64,000 nucleotides of DNA from Paenibacillus glycanilyticus NBRC 16618 (GCF_004000805.1 NZ_BILY01000019.1:52116-116115), one strand, 5' to 3'; positions 42,483 through 52,385 are shown, counted from the stretch's first letter. Notes: a model not told the origin generated them from the letters alone. Numbers and translations: made by a program.

Positions 42483-44396
42483 CTATCTCCGGCTGTGGAG
42501 TTCCTCTATAATCGCTCCGGCGATCTCTTCCGGCTGCTTCACGGATCCTTCCGCCTCGCCTCGTTTGCGGACCGATACGCTGCCGCTTAGACGCTCGTTT
42601 TTCCCGACGACAAGCATATAAGGAACCTTCTCAAGCTGGGCCTTCCTTATTTTATTGCCGAGCTTTTCGCTGCGGGCGTCCACTTCTACCCGAATTCCCG
42701 CTTGAATAAGCTGCGATTTGATTTGAAGCGCGTAATCCAGCTCATGCTCCGATACCGGTATTACCTTGGCCTGCACCGGGGCCAGCCAGATCGGGAAAGC
42801 CCCGCTGTAATGCTCGATCAGAATACCGATGAACCGGTCGAGAGAACCGTAAACCGCGCGGTGGATAACAACCGGCCGCTGCTTCTTATTGTCTTCGCCG
42901 ATATAAGACAGATCAAATTTCTCCGGCATCTGGAAATCAAGCTGGATGGTTCCGCACTGCCAGCTTCTCTTCAGGGCGTCCACGATATGAAAGTCGATTT
43001 TCGGTCCGTAAAAGGCACCGTCTCCTTCATTAACGCGATAGTTCACTCCCTGTGCATCCAACACATTCTTTAGAGACTGCTCGGCTTCATCCCACAGCTC
43101 ATCCGAGCCCATATAATCAACAGGCCGGGTCGACAGCTCGACGGTATAAGCAAACCCGAATACCTTGTACACCTCACCGATCAAATTCATGACCTTGCCG
43201 ATTTCCGCTTCAATCTGATCCGGACGGACAAACAGATGGGCATCATCCTGGCAGAACGTGCGTACCCTCATCATGCCGCCTAATGCCCCCGACAGCTCAT
43301 GCCGGTGTACCTGGCCGAACTCCGCCAGTCGTACCGGGAGCTCCCGATAGGAGCGCAAGCTGTTCTTGAAGATCAGCATATGCCCCGGGCAGTTCATTGG
43401 CTTTAACGCGAATTCGGACTCGTCAACCTTAGTGAAATACATGTTGTCCTTGTAATGATCCCAATGTCCCGACTGCTCCCACATCCGCTTGTTCATCATA
43501 AACGGCGTGCGGACCTCTTCATAATCGTTCTGGTTAAGCAGCTCCCGGGAGAAGCTTTCCAGCGCAGTCCTTATCGCCATTCCCTTGGGCAGGTAAAACG
43601 GCATCCCCGGCGCTTCCTCCGAGAACATAAACAGCTCCAGCTCTTTGCCCAGCTTGCGGTGGTCCCGCTTCTTCGCTTCCTCCATCTGGTACAAATAGTC
43701 GGCTAGCTCCGTCTTGTTGAGGAATGCTGTACCATAGATGCGCTGAAGCATCTTATTGTCGGAATTGCCCCTCCAATAAGCGCCTGCCACGTGAAGCAGC
43801 TTGAAGGCTTTGATGCGCCCGGTTGAAGGCAAGTGCGGCCCGCGGCACAGGTCCGCAAACTCCCCTTGCTCGTAAATTCGGATTACTTCGCCCTCCGGCA
43901 AATCCCGGATCAGCTCCAGCTTGAGCGGCTCCCCTCTTTCTTCGAAAAGAGCCAGCGCCTCCTCCCGCGATACAACTCTCCGCCTGATCGGCAAATTCTC
44001 TTTAACGATGCTCCGCATTTCCTTCTCTATGGCTTCCAGATCCTTGGTCGAAAGCGTATGGGCAAGGTCTACATCGTAATAAAAGCCATCCTCGATAACC
44101 GGTCCGATGCCCAGCTTTACCGCTTCGCTGCCGTACAGCCGTTTGATCGCCTGCGCAAGCACATGCGCGGTGCTATGCCGGGAAATATAAAGCCCTTCCG
44201 GGCTGTCCAGAGCAATCATGTCGATTCGGCTGCCATCGCCAAACGGCTCATCAAGATCGGTCATCGTGCCGTCGATTGCCCCCGCTATTATCGTTTTCTT
44301 CCAATCGGCATCCATTGATTCCGCTACCTGCGCAATGGTCGTGCCTTGCAATACCCTCCTTATGCTTCCGTCTGGCCAAACAGCTTGAATCTCCAT
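42483..44396 (-). CDS. thrS: Threonyl-tRNA synthetase ThrS
   Basis: Charges tRNA-Thr. 637 residues with the TGS-like N-terminal domain, the editing domain with ISRHSTAHVLAQAI (the HxxxH motif) and DFADLCRGPHLP, and the catalytic core with MNCPGHMLIFKNSLRSYRELPVRLAE (zinc-binding Cys and class II motif 1 vicinity) and the C-terminal anticodon-binding domain. The ATG follows TTGGAGGAGC. Preceded by a threonine T-box. Confidence 0.96.
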   Translation of the reverse strand: MEIQAVWPDGSIRRVLQGTTIAQVAESMDADWKKTIIAGAIDGTMTDLDEPFGDGSRIDMIALDSPEGLYISRHSTAHVLAQAIKRLYGSEAVKLGIGPVIEDGFYYDVDLAHTLSTKDLEAIEKEMRSIVKENLPIRRRVVSREEALALFEERGEPLKLELIRDLPEGEVIRIYEQGEFADLCRGPHLPSTGRIKAFKLLHVAGAYWRGNSDNKMLQRIYGTAFLNKTELADYLYQMEEAKKRDHRKLGKELELFMFSEEAPGMPFYLPKGMAIRTALESFSRELLNQNDYEEVRTPFMMNKRMWEQSGHWDHYKDNMYFTKVDESEFALKPMNCPGHMLIFKNSLRSYRELPVRLAEFGQVHRHELSGALGGMMRVRTFCQDDAHLFVRPDQIEAEIGKVMNLIGEVYKVFGFAYTVELSTRPVDYMGSDELWDEAEQSLKNVLDAQGVNYRVNEGDGAFYGPKIDFHIVDALKRSWQCGTIQLDFQMPEKFDLSYIGEDNKKQRPVVIHRAVYGSLDRFIGILIEHYSGAFPIWLAPVQAKVIPVSEHELDYALQIKSQLIQAGIRVEVDARSEKLGNKIRKAQLEKVPYMLVVGKNERLSGSVSVRKRGEAEGSVKQPEEIAGAIIEELHSRR

Positions 44397-44429
44397 TTTT
44401 GCTCCTCCAATTCTTCCTTATTTTTTGAA

Positions 44430-44706
44430 CGCAAAAAAACGCAGCTCTCCCTGCAAGGGACGAGTGCGTTCTGCTCGTGGTTCCACCCTAATTCCATCCC
44501 GCGCGTAACCGGCGCGACGATGCTCATTGGAATCCGTTAACGGGGATCAGTCGGTTACGTGTACAGCCGCAATTGCGGGTTCCAGGTGACGGCTGCAAAG
44601 CGGTAATCCCGATCTTTCACCGAAGAAGCTTTCAGCCGGGGCTTCTCTCTCTGGGCGGATATAGGGAAGGAGATCATGTCTTTGGTCATGGCCTTCGTAT
44701 GAAATT
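44430..44706 (-). promoter_or_regulatory. T-box leader of thrS (threonine)
   Basis: The T-box sequence AGGGTGGAACCACG is at about 44475-44488. The terminator stem around AACGCACTCGTCCCT/AGGGAGAGCTGCGTT ends in T7 at 44433-44439. The AG-box motif AGAGAGAAGC is at about 44642-44651. ACC, a Thr codon, is at about 44604-44606 in the specifier region (GATTACCGC). Confidence 0.85.
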
Positions 44707-44712
44707 GCTATT

Positions 44713-44742
44713 ATGTTACAATGTTTTATTTCAAAAAGTCAA
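44713..44742 (-). promoter_or_regulatory. Probable thrS promoter
   Basis: TTGACT (44737-44742) and TAACAT (44713-44718) with an 18-base spacer, just upstream of the T-box. Confidence 0.6.
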
Positions 44743-44819
44743 GAGGAATCAGTTCCCCATACAAGCGCCCAGACATAGTATACATAACCAGCCCAAGATA
44801 AGAGCGGAGGGATCCGTAT

Positions 44820-45671
44820 ATGGCAAAAACAACGAGAAGGTCCAATTCTAATACGACGACGGCGTTGCCAAGGCCAATGAGACAAGGCCAGCCGCAGCAA
44901 TTTGATCTCCGCATCGCCCTGTTTCTTGCCGGTATTGCTGGACAGACTTACTCACAATTCGAGAATAAGGACGGCCTTTTCCTTGTCCCCCGAGGGTATG
45001 AACTAGTGGGGGCTTTCTCTGCCAAAGCTTATGATGATACCGAGGAACGCTTTGGCTTTGTTTTGCAATCGGACCGTTCTTCCGTTCTGGCCTTCCGGGG
45101 CTCCGGTTCAGCCGTGGACTGGGTATCGGATTTTATTGCCCAACAGACGACATACCGTCCCGTTAAAAATGCCGGCCAAACCCACAAAGGCTTTACCGAC
45201 ATTTATACAACCACCCGCTCGCAGGTGCTTGATCTGATCGAGCAGCTGCCGGTAGAAAAACCGTTATTTATTACCGGCCATAGTTTAGGCGGAGCCTTGG
45301 CTACTTTAGCTGCCCTTGATATCGCCGTCAACACGCCGTTTACCGCGCCCATCGTCTATACCTTTGGCGCTCCAAGAGTCGGGGATACTCGCTTCGTCAA
45401 GCTATACAACAATACGGTAGAGACGCATTGGCGCCTCCAAAACGAATACGATATCGTTCCCCATCTGCCTCCGCTTGTTTATCAGTCTCCGGATACGAAG
45501 AAAACGTATTTTTATATGCATGTCAAAGGCGAGGTAAAACGCGCCTTCCGGATGGGCTCGGTTTCCGGCAATCATATTCTGAGCAGCTATTTTGCCGACT
45601 TATGCGGCGAGGAGCCGCAGTTCGCCGAAGCGATTTGCTCGGAGCCGCCGGGCTGGTGCCCGCTAACTTGA
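44820..45671 (+). CDS. Lipase, class 3 family
   Basis: 283 residues with the lipase_3 fold: FRGSGSAVDWVSDF, nucleophile Ser in GHSLGGALA (about 155-163), Asp in NEYDIVPHLP, and His in GNHILSSYF. The N-terminal 20 residues are polar and basic, and no typical signal peptide is seen, so it is probably cytoplasmic or exported by another route. Two Cys near the C-terminus (SEPPGWCPLT, ICSE). The ATG follows GCGGAGGG. Convergent with another hydrolase of related type. Confidence 0.85.
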   Translation: MAKTTRRSNSNTTTALPRPMRQGQPQQFDLRIALFLAGIAGQTYSQFENKDGLFLVPRGYELVGAFSAKAYDDTEERFGFVLQSDRSSVLAFRGSGSAVDWVSDFIAQQTTYRPVKNAGQTHKGFTDIYTTTRSQVLDLIEQLPVEKPLFITGHSLGGALATLAALDIAVNTPFTAPIVYTFGAPRVGDTRFVKLYNNTVETHWRLQNEYDIVPHLPPLVYQSPDTKKTYFYMHVKGEVKRAFRMGSVSGNHILSSYFADLCGEEPQFAEAICSEPPGWCPLT

Positions 45672-45673
45672 AC

Positions 45674-45704
45674 AAAAAAACTCCGCAAAGCTGCGGAGTT
45701 TTTT
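45674..45704. terminator. Bidirectional terminator between two hydrolases
   Basis: ACTCCGCA/TGCGGAGT stem flanked by A7 and T6. Confidence 0.88.
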
Positions 45705-45711
45705 ATCGTTT

Positions 45712-46416
45712 TCAGGTCCAGGATTGAAGGAGCCAGTTCCGTACCCGGTTAATGGTCTTATCCAAATTGCATACCGAATTCTGATCCACGTAAGGAGTCT
45801 GATGACAGAAATAATGAGCATGTCCGCCGATTAACGGAATCCCTTCCACAATAGACGGGGAATATTTGAACCGGTTCCAGCGAGGCACCGATGCCCCTTC
45901 TGCCGACCATCCTCCCCAAGTACCGATCCGGCTGATCGGATCGGTGAGTTTTCCTTCCGTATCAACGGAGTGAAGAAAGCATACTTTATCCCGCAGCTCC
46001 GGATGAATCGGAATACGAGGCGAGCCCACCTGAACAATCCGGAAATTCCGGTTCAAACGCTGCTGATGCAGCATTTTCCCCGCCTGATAGGCTGCTGCTC
46101 CTCCCCCGCTATGTCCGATAAAAAGGATCGGCTCCTCCTCGCTCTTCATCGTTTCCTTCACTTGCTGGAATGCCGCACGCCCGCCGATCCGGCCAATGGA
46201 CAAGCGGTTGGTAAGATCCGTGCCGACTTCAACAATTTGCCGGTACAGATTACGGCTTACATCTCCATACGGGTGCAGAATATGAATGATTGGCTCGCGG
46301 CCATCCGCCCGAAATATCCGGTCAAGCTGATTCCTGCATTCATCAAAATAGCCTTTGGTTGTAGCAACGCCAGCCAGCAAGTAAATCCGTATAGGCGAGC
46401 CGCTGATCGCTGTCAT
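45712..46416 (-). CDS. Alpha/beta hydrolase (lipase-like)
   Basis: 234 residues with the nucleophile elbow FIGHSGGGAAAYQAG (Ser about 101) in an alpha/beta hydrolase fold; the Asp and His are probably in SVDTEGK and GGHAHYFCHQ. No signal peptide. The ATG follows GGAGGGATGAATC. The family is of the small serine hydrolases around lipase-like DUFs; substrate unknown. Confidence 0.78.
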   Translation of the reverse strand: MTAISGSPIRIYLLAGVATTKGYFDECRNQLDRIFRADGREPIIHILHPYGDVSRNLYRQIVEVGTDLTNRLSIGRIGGRAAFQQVKETMKSEEEPILFIGHSGGGAAAYQAGKMLHQQRLNRNFRIVQVGSPRIPIHPELRDKVCFLHSVDTEGKLTDPISRIGTWGGWSAEGASVPRWNRFKYSPSIVEGIPLIGGHAHYFCHQTPYVDQNSVCNLDKTINRVRNWLLQSWT

Positions 46417-46485
46417 GATTCATCCCTCCGTTCATGCTGTGTTAATGGAATTGTGTACTTTCATTATGCGGGGGGATAAGCGGTT

Positions 46486-47967
46486 TCATTCCTCCATGTA
46501 GATGTGAATTCCGTTCCAGCTGATCCGGTAGCCAAGCTCCTTGGCTGTCAGAACAAGGGGGAGAGCTTTTATGTCCCGCCATAACGGGGTAACGCCGTTC
46601 AATTTGTAACCGCTCCATATTTTATGCGGAACGAACGGGACCTGCGCCATTCTTGGTATTCCGTTGTCCCATCGGATTAGCTGAATCATCCCGTCCTTCA
46701 TCGTCTTCACGTCCGCCTGAAGGATCCGGCTGAAAAATTCCTCGTCCACATACAGCTCTCCGTCTAGCTTGAATATATGACCGCGGTAGGTAAACGGCTG
46801 GTTTACGATTGCGGAAGTCCCGCTTCCAAAGTCCTCCTCTAAACGGCTCAAATAATAAGGACTGGCTGCGGCCCGTCTGTAGGCTTCAAGGATCCGGGGT
46901 TCATTCGTGATGGAATAGTCATTAATGCGCCGTACCTCATTATATTCCGCAAGATTGTTCACATCAAAATAAAAGACAGCCTTAACCCTTGGATAAAGCC
47001 TGGGAAGATTGGCATACAGACGATTGATTTTCGCAATGGCAAAAGCGTTATCCTTCACCCCGTCGGTCACCGTATAGTGGGTAACGCCATACTCCGACAG
47101 TTGAATCGGCTTTGTCCTGCTGAACCGGTTATACACGTAATCAAGCATCTGAAGCGGATCTTCGAAATCGGACGGCTGCCGGATATCTCCGTTATGATAT
47201 CTTACGTTGTAGACGTTGATTCCTACCCAATCTACGTAATTGTCACCCGGATAATAGGCTTCAATCGGACGCTCCGGCACATTAAGCACGGTCCAGACCA
47301 TGGCCGTTTTCGGAGCTATTTTCTCGAATACGTCATGAACCATTCTCCACGTCTTGATATAGAGATCCGGGTCTCCGCTGTAATTCGTCCAGGTACCGTT
47401 CATTTCGGATGCGAAACGCAGAAAAATGGGCACATCGGCTTTGCGCGCCGCTTCGGCAAATGTCCGCAGGTAAGCATCGTCCTTCACCTTGGCCAGCCCG
47501 TCGTTAGGCTCCCATGCAATGTGGGGGAATGCGCCCGCTTCCTTTACTTCAGTCACCCAATCGGACGGGAACGGCTCTCCGTAACCGACATATTTAAAAA
47601 AGCTGGCATGCTGCTTCCCTGCTAAGTTATTGAACTCCGCCATGCTATTATGGATGGTTGAGTTCTGCAGCACATAGGCACCTAAATAGGCTCCGGACAC
47701 CGGCTCGGCTTTCGCCAGCCGATAATTCGGATGCGAGGATGAGACATGAATGGTCCACTCCGAATAACGTGCCTCTTCCACTTGAACGGCAGCCGCATAG
47801 GTGCTTGGATTAGCAAGCGGATGTTGTTTTCTAGCAGCGCTTTCCGCCCCTTCCAGCATGACGATGAGAGCGCAGACGAGCATCAGGCCGGGCAGCTTGC
47901 GTCGATGCGTTAACCAATAGCTCAGCAGGGGAACCTCCTCCTCTTCTCTATTCCAAGGATGAGGCAA
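46486..47967 (-). CDS. Secreted GH26-like glycoside hydrolase
   Basis: 493 residues by the ATG at 47967. The frame encodes the Shine-Dalgarno GAGGAGGAGG within EEEE, so the real start is probably a CTG at 47925-47928, just 5-8 bases after it; no ATG/GTG/TTG lies in that position. The signal peptide is then HRRKLPGLMLVCALIVMLEGAESAA. The body is a GH26-like barrel: a probable acid/base Glu in RFASEMNGTW, a probable nucleophile Glu in LSEYGVTHY. The last 110 residues resemble the copper-amine-oxidase N-domain seen in Paenibacillus secreted proteins. Possibly a beta-mannanase or a catalytic relative. Confidence 0.78.
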   Translation of the reverse strand: MPHPWNREEEEVPLLSYWLTHRRKLPGLMLVCALIVMLEGAESAARKQHPLANPSTYAAAVQVEEARYSEWTIHVSSSHPNYRLAKAEPVSGAYLGAYVLQNSTIHNSMAEFNNLAGKQHASFFKYVGYGEPFPSDWVTEVKEAGAFPHIAWEPNDGLAKVKDDAYLRTFAEAARKADVPIFLRFASEMNGTWTNYSGDPDLYIKTWRMVHDVFEKIAPKTAMVWTVLNVPERPIEAYYPGDNYVDWVGINVYNVRYHNGDIRQPSDFEDPLQMLDYVYNRFSRTKPIQLSEYGVTHYTVTDGVKDNAFAIAKINRLYANLPRLYPRVKAVFYFDVNNLAEYNEVRRINDYSITNEPRILEAYRRAAASPYYLSRLEEDFGSGTSAIVNQPFTYRGHIFKLDGELYVDEEFFSRILQADVKTMKDGMIQLIRWDNGIPRMAQVPFVPHKIWSGYKLNGVTPLWRDIKALPLVLTAKELGYRISWNGIHIYMEE

Positions 47968-48009
47968 AGAGGCGGCATTTATACGTATTCGGGCGGGGCT
48001 ATCGCTATG

Positions 48010-48057
48010 AAAAAAGGCTGCCTTTGCCTAGTCCCGAATAGACTAGTTAAAGACAGC
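48010..48057 (-). terminator. Terminator after the 70-residue protein gene
   Basis: A long interrupted stem (GGCTGCCTTTGCCTAGTC with GACTAG...AAAG.CAGCC) followed on the minus strand by T6. Confidence 0.75.
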
Positions 48058-48072
48058 CCCTGCATGTTTTTA

Positions 48073-48285
48073 TTAAACACCCATTTTTTTGCGCTGGTTG
48101 TTTACTTTCTTCGTATTCTGGCTCTTCATAGCCTGCGTGGAAGTCGATTGATGCTTCTGACCGGCTGCTCCGTTTTGCCCTTGCTTCTTCTGAGCAAGAA
48201 GCTGCTTCGCGCGTTCAGCTTGTGTAAGCGGCTTAGCTTGCGCTGGCGCCTCAGCTTGAACCTCATTATGTTCATTGGCGGACAT
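48073..48285 (-). CDS. Small Gln/Ala/Lys-rich protein
   Basis: 70 residues, MSANEHNEVQAEAPAQAKPLTQAERAKQ..., with a low-complexity Gln/Lys-rich body and a basic C-terminus (KKVNNQRKKMGV). The ATG follows GAGGTGATCAT. No known family recognised; it may be a small spore- or stress-related protein. It has its own terminator and lies upstream of the GH26-like gene on the same strand. Confidence 0.7.
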   Translation of the reverse strand: MSANEHNEVQAEAPAQAKPLTQAERAKQLLAQKKQGQNGAAGQKHQSTSTQAMKSQNTKKVNNQRKKMGV

Positions 48286-48328
48286 ATGATCACCTCACTT
48301 TAATGTACTCAGCATATCAAGTGAAACG

Positions 48329-50152
48329 TCAATCGGCAAGCCCCCTGGCCGGGACTTTGCGAAGTTGCACAATTCCGATTCTTGTTAATATAACCGCAAG
48401 AACGAACAACTGCGGAATCGTTGTCTCCCATGTCGGGTATACGCCCAGGAAACCAATGGTGGCAAGAGATCCCGAGGAATGCGCCGGAAGCCATGAAGCG
48501 ACCTGAAGCGAATGAATGCTTTCCCCCAGGAAACGGACTACCAGGTAATAGATGAGAGCCGAAGCCGTTAGGAAAAACGGACGGATCGGCAGCTTCGCGC
48601 TAAAGCGGATGATCGCAAAGCCGATAATCAAGAGCAGGAGGAGCGTGACTCCGATTCCGAGGATCATCTGAACGGGATCGATGGAGCCTGCCATGCCGAT
48701 ATAGAAGATTGTCGTCTCCGCGCCTTCCCGCAAAATCGCGAAACCCGAAACGATAAATAGGGACCACAAGCTTCCCTTGGCAAGCGCATTGCCCATCCGG
48801 TCATCGATAAATTTGTTCCAAGCCTGCAGATTCGATTTCTTGTGCAGCCAGTTGCCCACGGAAAGCATCAGAAGCACGGATACAAGTCCCGTAATCCCTT
48901 CCATCGCTTCCCGCGCGCTGCCCGCGGTTGCTTCCGCAATGACCGTAGTCAACAGTACGGCCAAGGCAATACTCAAGAGCAATCCCGTCCATACGCCCGA
49001 CCATACCCAGACATTTTTGGACTGATTGTCCGTGCGTTTCAAATAAGCAAGCAATGCCGCAAGAACAAGAATCGCCTCGAGTCCTTCCCGCAGCAAAATC
49101 ATTCCGGCATCCCATGCCGTATATTTGGCCTCCGACGTCATCGGTTCGAGCTGACCGCGGATCTCTTCGATAACCGCCTCCGCCTTATCCGGTACCGGAT
49201 TTGCGGCCAGCAGATATTTGGACACATCGGTCATCTTGATCTCGATGTTCTGATAAACCGCGGCGGACCGGATTGACACCTGGCCCTCAACGGCAGGCCA
49301 GCTGCTGATGAAGGATTGCATCTGACCGTTTGCTTCGGCATAATGGTTCGCTGCAATATCCTTCGATGCCTGATTTAATATCGCGATTAAATCCGCAATG
49401 GTCAGCCCTTCCGAATCCGTGCTTGCAGCTGCGATTTTCCCGTCTTTATAGTCGTTGATAAGAGTAATCAGGTTTGTTGTATAAGTCTTGGCATCCTCGG
49501 CACGAGGAGGTTCAGCCTGCAGGGCAATCCGGATCATGCTCATGCTCGTCTCCAGCTTGCCATACACGGTAAAATTCTCGCTGCGGATGGATTGCTCAAT
49601 CGGCGGCCAACCGTCGTTGATTTGCTTGTATGCGGCATTCGCCTGCTCCCATTGTCCGGCCTCAATGCTGCGGAGCAGATTCTCCGCCAGAGGCAGCAGG
49701 CTTGCTGCAGCGTCTTTCCCGGACAGCGCCGGCACTTCGGCTGCTTTCTCGCTCTTCACAAACGTATTGATCGCTTTCGCTAGCGTCGATAAAGCCGCCT
49801 TCGCCTCATCCGGCTTATTCGCCGCCTGATCCAACGCTTCCGTGGCGTGAGCAATGGCCGAGGATACATCGGCAGAGTCTGCCTTCGCCCCGGTCTTTAG
49901 CTGCTCCCAGCTCTCATTCGCCTGCCGGATATGATCCTTGGCATCCTGCCAATCACCTTCGCCCGCCGCGGCAAGAGCGCCGCCAACAAGCGGCAGCAGC
50001 TTGCCCAGCTGTTCGGATGACGACGCATCCGCAGCATAAGCGGTGTTGCCGAGGCTAATCGTTGAAGCTGCGGCAAACGTCCCGATCCACACCGCAACTA
50101 GAACCAGCAATACTCGGGAGATTAAAGCTTTAAGTTGATGTTGCCCGGTCAT
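48329..50152 (-). CDS. efeU: Iron permease EfeU (FTR1 family)
   Basis: 607 residues. A signal peptide (VLLVLVAVWIGTFAAASTISLGNTAYAA) is followed by an extracytoplasmic domain of about 300 residues with repeats, then the FTR1 membrane domain. Its two glutamate motifs are LREGLEAILVL (about 357-367) and LREGAETTIFY (about 480), as in the REGLE iron-transfer motif of Ftr1/EfeU. It lies 18 bases after efeB in the efeO-efeB-efeU operon. Confidence 0.93.
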   Translation of the reverse strand: MTGQHQLKALISRVLLVLVAVWIGTFAAASTISLGNTAYAADASSSEQLGKLLPLVGGALAAAGEGDWQDAKDHIRQANESWEQLKTGAKADSADVSSAIAHATEALDQAANKPDEAKAALSTLAKAINTFVKSEKAAEVPALSGKDAAASLLPLAENLLRSIEAGQWEQANAAYKQINDGWPPIEQSIRSENFTVYGKLETSMSMIRIALQAEPPRAEDAKTYTTNLITLINDYKDGKIAAASTDSEGLTIADLIAILNQASKDIAANHYAEANGQMQSFISSWPAVEGQVSIRSAAVYQNIEIKMTDVSKYLLAANPVPDKAEAVIEEIRGQLEPMTSEAKYTAWDAGMILLREGLEAILVLAALLAYLKRTDNQSKNVWVWSGVWTGLLLSIALAVLLTTVIAEATAGSAREAMEGITGLVSVLLMLSVGNWLHKKSNLQAWNKFIDDRMGNALAKGSLWSLFIVSGFAILREGAETTIFYIGMAGSIDPVQMILGIGVTLLLLLIIGFAIIRFSAKLPIRPFFLTASALIYYLVVRFLGESIHSLQVASWLPAHSSGSLATIGFLGVYPTWETTIPQLFVLAVILTRIGIVQLRKVPARGLAD

Positions 50153-50170
50153 GTCAAGTCATTCTCCCTT

Positions 50171-51460
50171 CTACAATAACGTATCGCCGATATAGCCGCC
50201 TTCGCGTACGCCAGGGAAGCAGGCAAATACGGCGCTGCCGTTGTGAACGATATATTCATTCAGGGCATCCATCTGTCCAAGCTTCTGCTGCATCGGAATA
50301 AACTGCTTTCTTGTATCGCGGTTATAACAAATAAATAAGAGTCCTGCATCAAACTGCCCTGTCCGGTTATCCATGCCGCTCGAATAGGAATAGGATCGCC
50401 GAAGGATTTTGACCGAGCCGTTCCCCCGCGCCAGCGCAACATGGGAATTTACCGGGATAAGCGGCTTCCCTTTCTCATCCTTCTTGGCGAGGTCCACCGA
50501 ATCGAACTCGTTCTTGGAGCCGATTGGCGCACCGCTGTCACGATGCCGGCCAAATGTCGCTTCCTGATCGCCAAGGGTTGAACGGTCCCATACCTCCACC
50601 CGAATCCGGATGCGGCGGACAACCATATAGCTGCCGCCTGCCATCCACGGCGTGCCGTCACCGCTCTGCGCCCATACGACGTCGTTCATCAACGCTTCGT
50701 CCTTCGTATCCGGATTGCCGGTACCGTCCTTAAAGCCCATTAGATTACGCGGAGTTGCTCCCTTCGGATCGGCGCCGCCGGTGCGCTGGAAGCCCTCCTG
50801 CGTCCAGCGCAGCACCGCCTTGCCCCTTGCGATGCGGGCCAGATTGCGGATCGCATGGAAGGCCGTCTGCATGTCGTTGGCATTCACCTGAACGCCAATG
50901 TCGCCCCCGCACCATTCCTCGCGCAGCTCATCGCCGCCAAAGGCCGGCAAATCCACAAGCGCAGCCGGCCGTTTGGAGGCAAGCCCAAATCTCGAGTCAA
51001 AAAAGGACGGTCCTACGCCGAACGTAATCGTTGTTTTTGAAGGATTCAATCCCGCGGCTTCGCCCGTATCGGCAGGAGGAAGATTCAGATTATCATTGAC
51101 CTCCCCGATCATTTCGCCCTTTGCCATGGATGCGGAAGCTTCCGTCCAGGCCTTGAACAGCTTGCGCACGTCATCAATCGAATTCGTTGTCAGATCAAAG
51201 GCAGCGAACATCAGAAAATCCTGCGCGGGTGTCGTTATGCCGGCCTGATGCTTGCCGTAAAATTCTATCCTGTCCTCGCTGCTTGCCTTGGCCGCAACCG
51301 AGGCGGAGCTGCCTTTTGCTCCGAAAATCGCTCCAACGCCTGAAGCGCCAAGCAATAGCCCGGCGCCTCCAACACCGGCCAGCCGCAAAATATCCCGGCG
51401 GCTGATCGGTTTCTCCAAGATGCTGTCTCCAGCTTGATTATTCTTGTTGTCTGTTGTCAT
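50171..51460 (-). CDS. efeB: Dye-decolourising peroxidase EfeB (Tat substrate)
   Basis: 429 residues. The twin-arginine signal is SRRDILRLAG (20-29) followed by GVGGAGLLLGASGVGAIF. The DyP-peroxidase GFKDG motif is at 242-246 (GFKDGTGNP), and the heme-ligand region follows near GRHRDSGAP. EfeB is thought to oxidise ferrous iron or release iron from heme at the cell surface. Export requires a Tat system, and tatA/tatC occur in this window. Four bases after efeO. Confidence 0.93.
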   Translation of the reverse strand: MTTDNKNNQAGDSILEKPISRRDILRLAGVGGAGLLLGASGVGAIFGAKGSSASVAAKASSEDRIEFYGKHQAGITTPAQDFLMFAAFDLTTNSIDDVRKLFKAWTEASASMAKGEMIGEVNDNLNLPPADTGEAAGLNPSKTTITFGVGPSFFDSRFGLASKRPAALVDLPAFGGDELREEWCGGDIGVQVNANDMQTAFHAIRNLARIARGKAVLRWTQEGFQRTGGADPKGATPRNLMGFKDGTGNPDTKDEALMNDVVWAQSGDGTPWMAGGSYMVVRRIRIRVEVWDRSTLGDQEATFGRHRDSGAPIGSKNEFDSVDLAKKDEKGKPLIPVNSHVALARGNGSVKILRRSYSYSSGMDNRTGQFDAGLLFICYNRDTRKQFIPMQQKLGQMDALNEYIVHNGSAVFACFPGVREGGYIGDTLL

Positions 51461-51464
51461 CTCA

Positions 51465-52331
51465 TTACGCTCCCAGAATCGTTCCCATTTGGGACAACGG
51501 TTCAGCTAATGCGTCAAGCAATTGGCTCAACTTCTTGGTATCTTCTTCTTTCAGATCGGTATAGGAAACGTATCCGTCCCCGCTCTTATACGCTGCGAGT
51601 GCTTGCTCCAGGTTATCAAAGCTTGTGCCGATTTGCGCTTCCAATTCAGCGTCCTGCTTGTTCAGCTCGGCTTTCAGCAGCTCGTAGATTTTTTTCGCGC
51701 CTTCCACGTTAGCCGCAAAATCATACAGGTCCGTATGCGAATAGCGCTCTTCCTCGCCGGTTACCTTCGAAGAGGATACCTCGTTTAGCAGCTCAACCGC
51801 TCCCGTTACGAGCAAGCTAGGTTCTACGTCTACCGTTTCGATCAAGGCACGAAGCGTCTTCGTATCGTCAAGTAACCGGGAAGCATAATCTTCCGCGCCG
51901 GCAGTTGCGTTGTTCACCCAAAGCGCCTGCTCGATGCGGTGGAAACCGCGCCAGTCTTTCTCCTCTACATCATTTTCGCGTGCATCGATATTAGGGTCCA
52001 GATCGCCAAGAGCTTCCGCGATAGGCTCGATTCTCTCGTAATACATCCGGGTTGGCGCGTACAGCGACTTCGCCGTCTCTACATCGCCGGACTTCACCGC
52101 TTGAACAAATTTATCGGTTTCGGCAACCAGCTTATCGGTTTGATCGAGAGCATACTGGCGGTATTGGCCGGTAATCTCATCCCAGTTCTCCACCTTTGGC
52201 GCCGATTGTTCTGTATTTGTTGTAGTATTCGCGGCAGCCTCTTTAGCATTATCCGCATTGTTATTGTTCGAGCCGCATCCCGCAAATACGACCGTGCTTG
52301 CCAGCACTACCGCAGCTACCTTGATTTTCAT
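51465..52331 (-). CDS. efeO: Iron uptake lipoprotein EfeO
   Basis: 288 residues. The signal ends in a lipobox VFAGC (Cys19), so the mature protein is a lipoprotein. The imelysin/M75 domain carries HRIE (131-134), the HxxE metal motif of EfeO. It probably captures ferric or ferrous iron for EfeU. First gene of the operon; the ATG follows GAGGGGTTAAGG. Controlled by the Fur-box promoter at 52386-52414. Confidence 0.93.
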   Translation of the reverse strand: MKIKVAAVVLASTVVFAGCGSNNNNADNAKEAAANTTTNTEQSAPKVENWDEITGQYRQYALDQTDKLVAETDKFVQAVKSGDVETAKSLYAPTRMYYERIEPIAEALGDLDPNIDARENDVEEKDWRGFHRIEQALWVNNATAGAEDYASRLLDDTKTLRALIETVDVEPSLLVTGAVELLNEVSSSKVTGEEERYSHTDLYDFAANVEGAKKIYELLKAELNKQDAELEAQIGTSFDNLEQALAAYKSGDGYVSYTDLKEEDTKKLSQLLDALAEPLSQMGTILGA

Positions 52332-52385
52332 GAATCCTTAACCCCTCATCCCATTAATATATAATTCCGTAATGAACTACCAATG

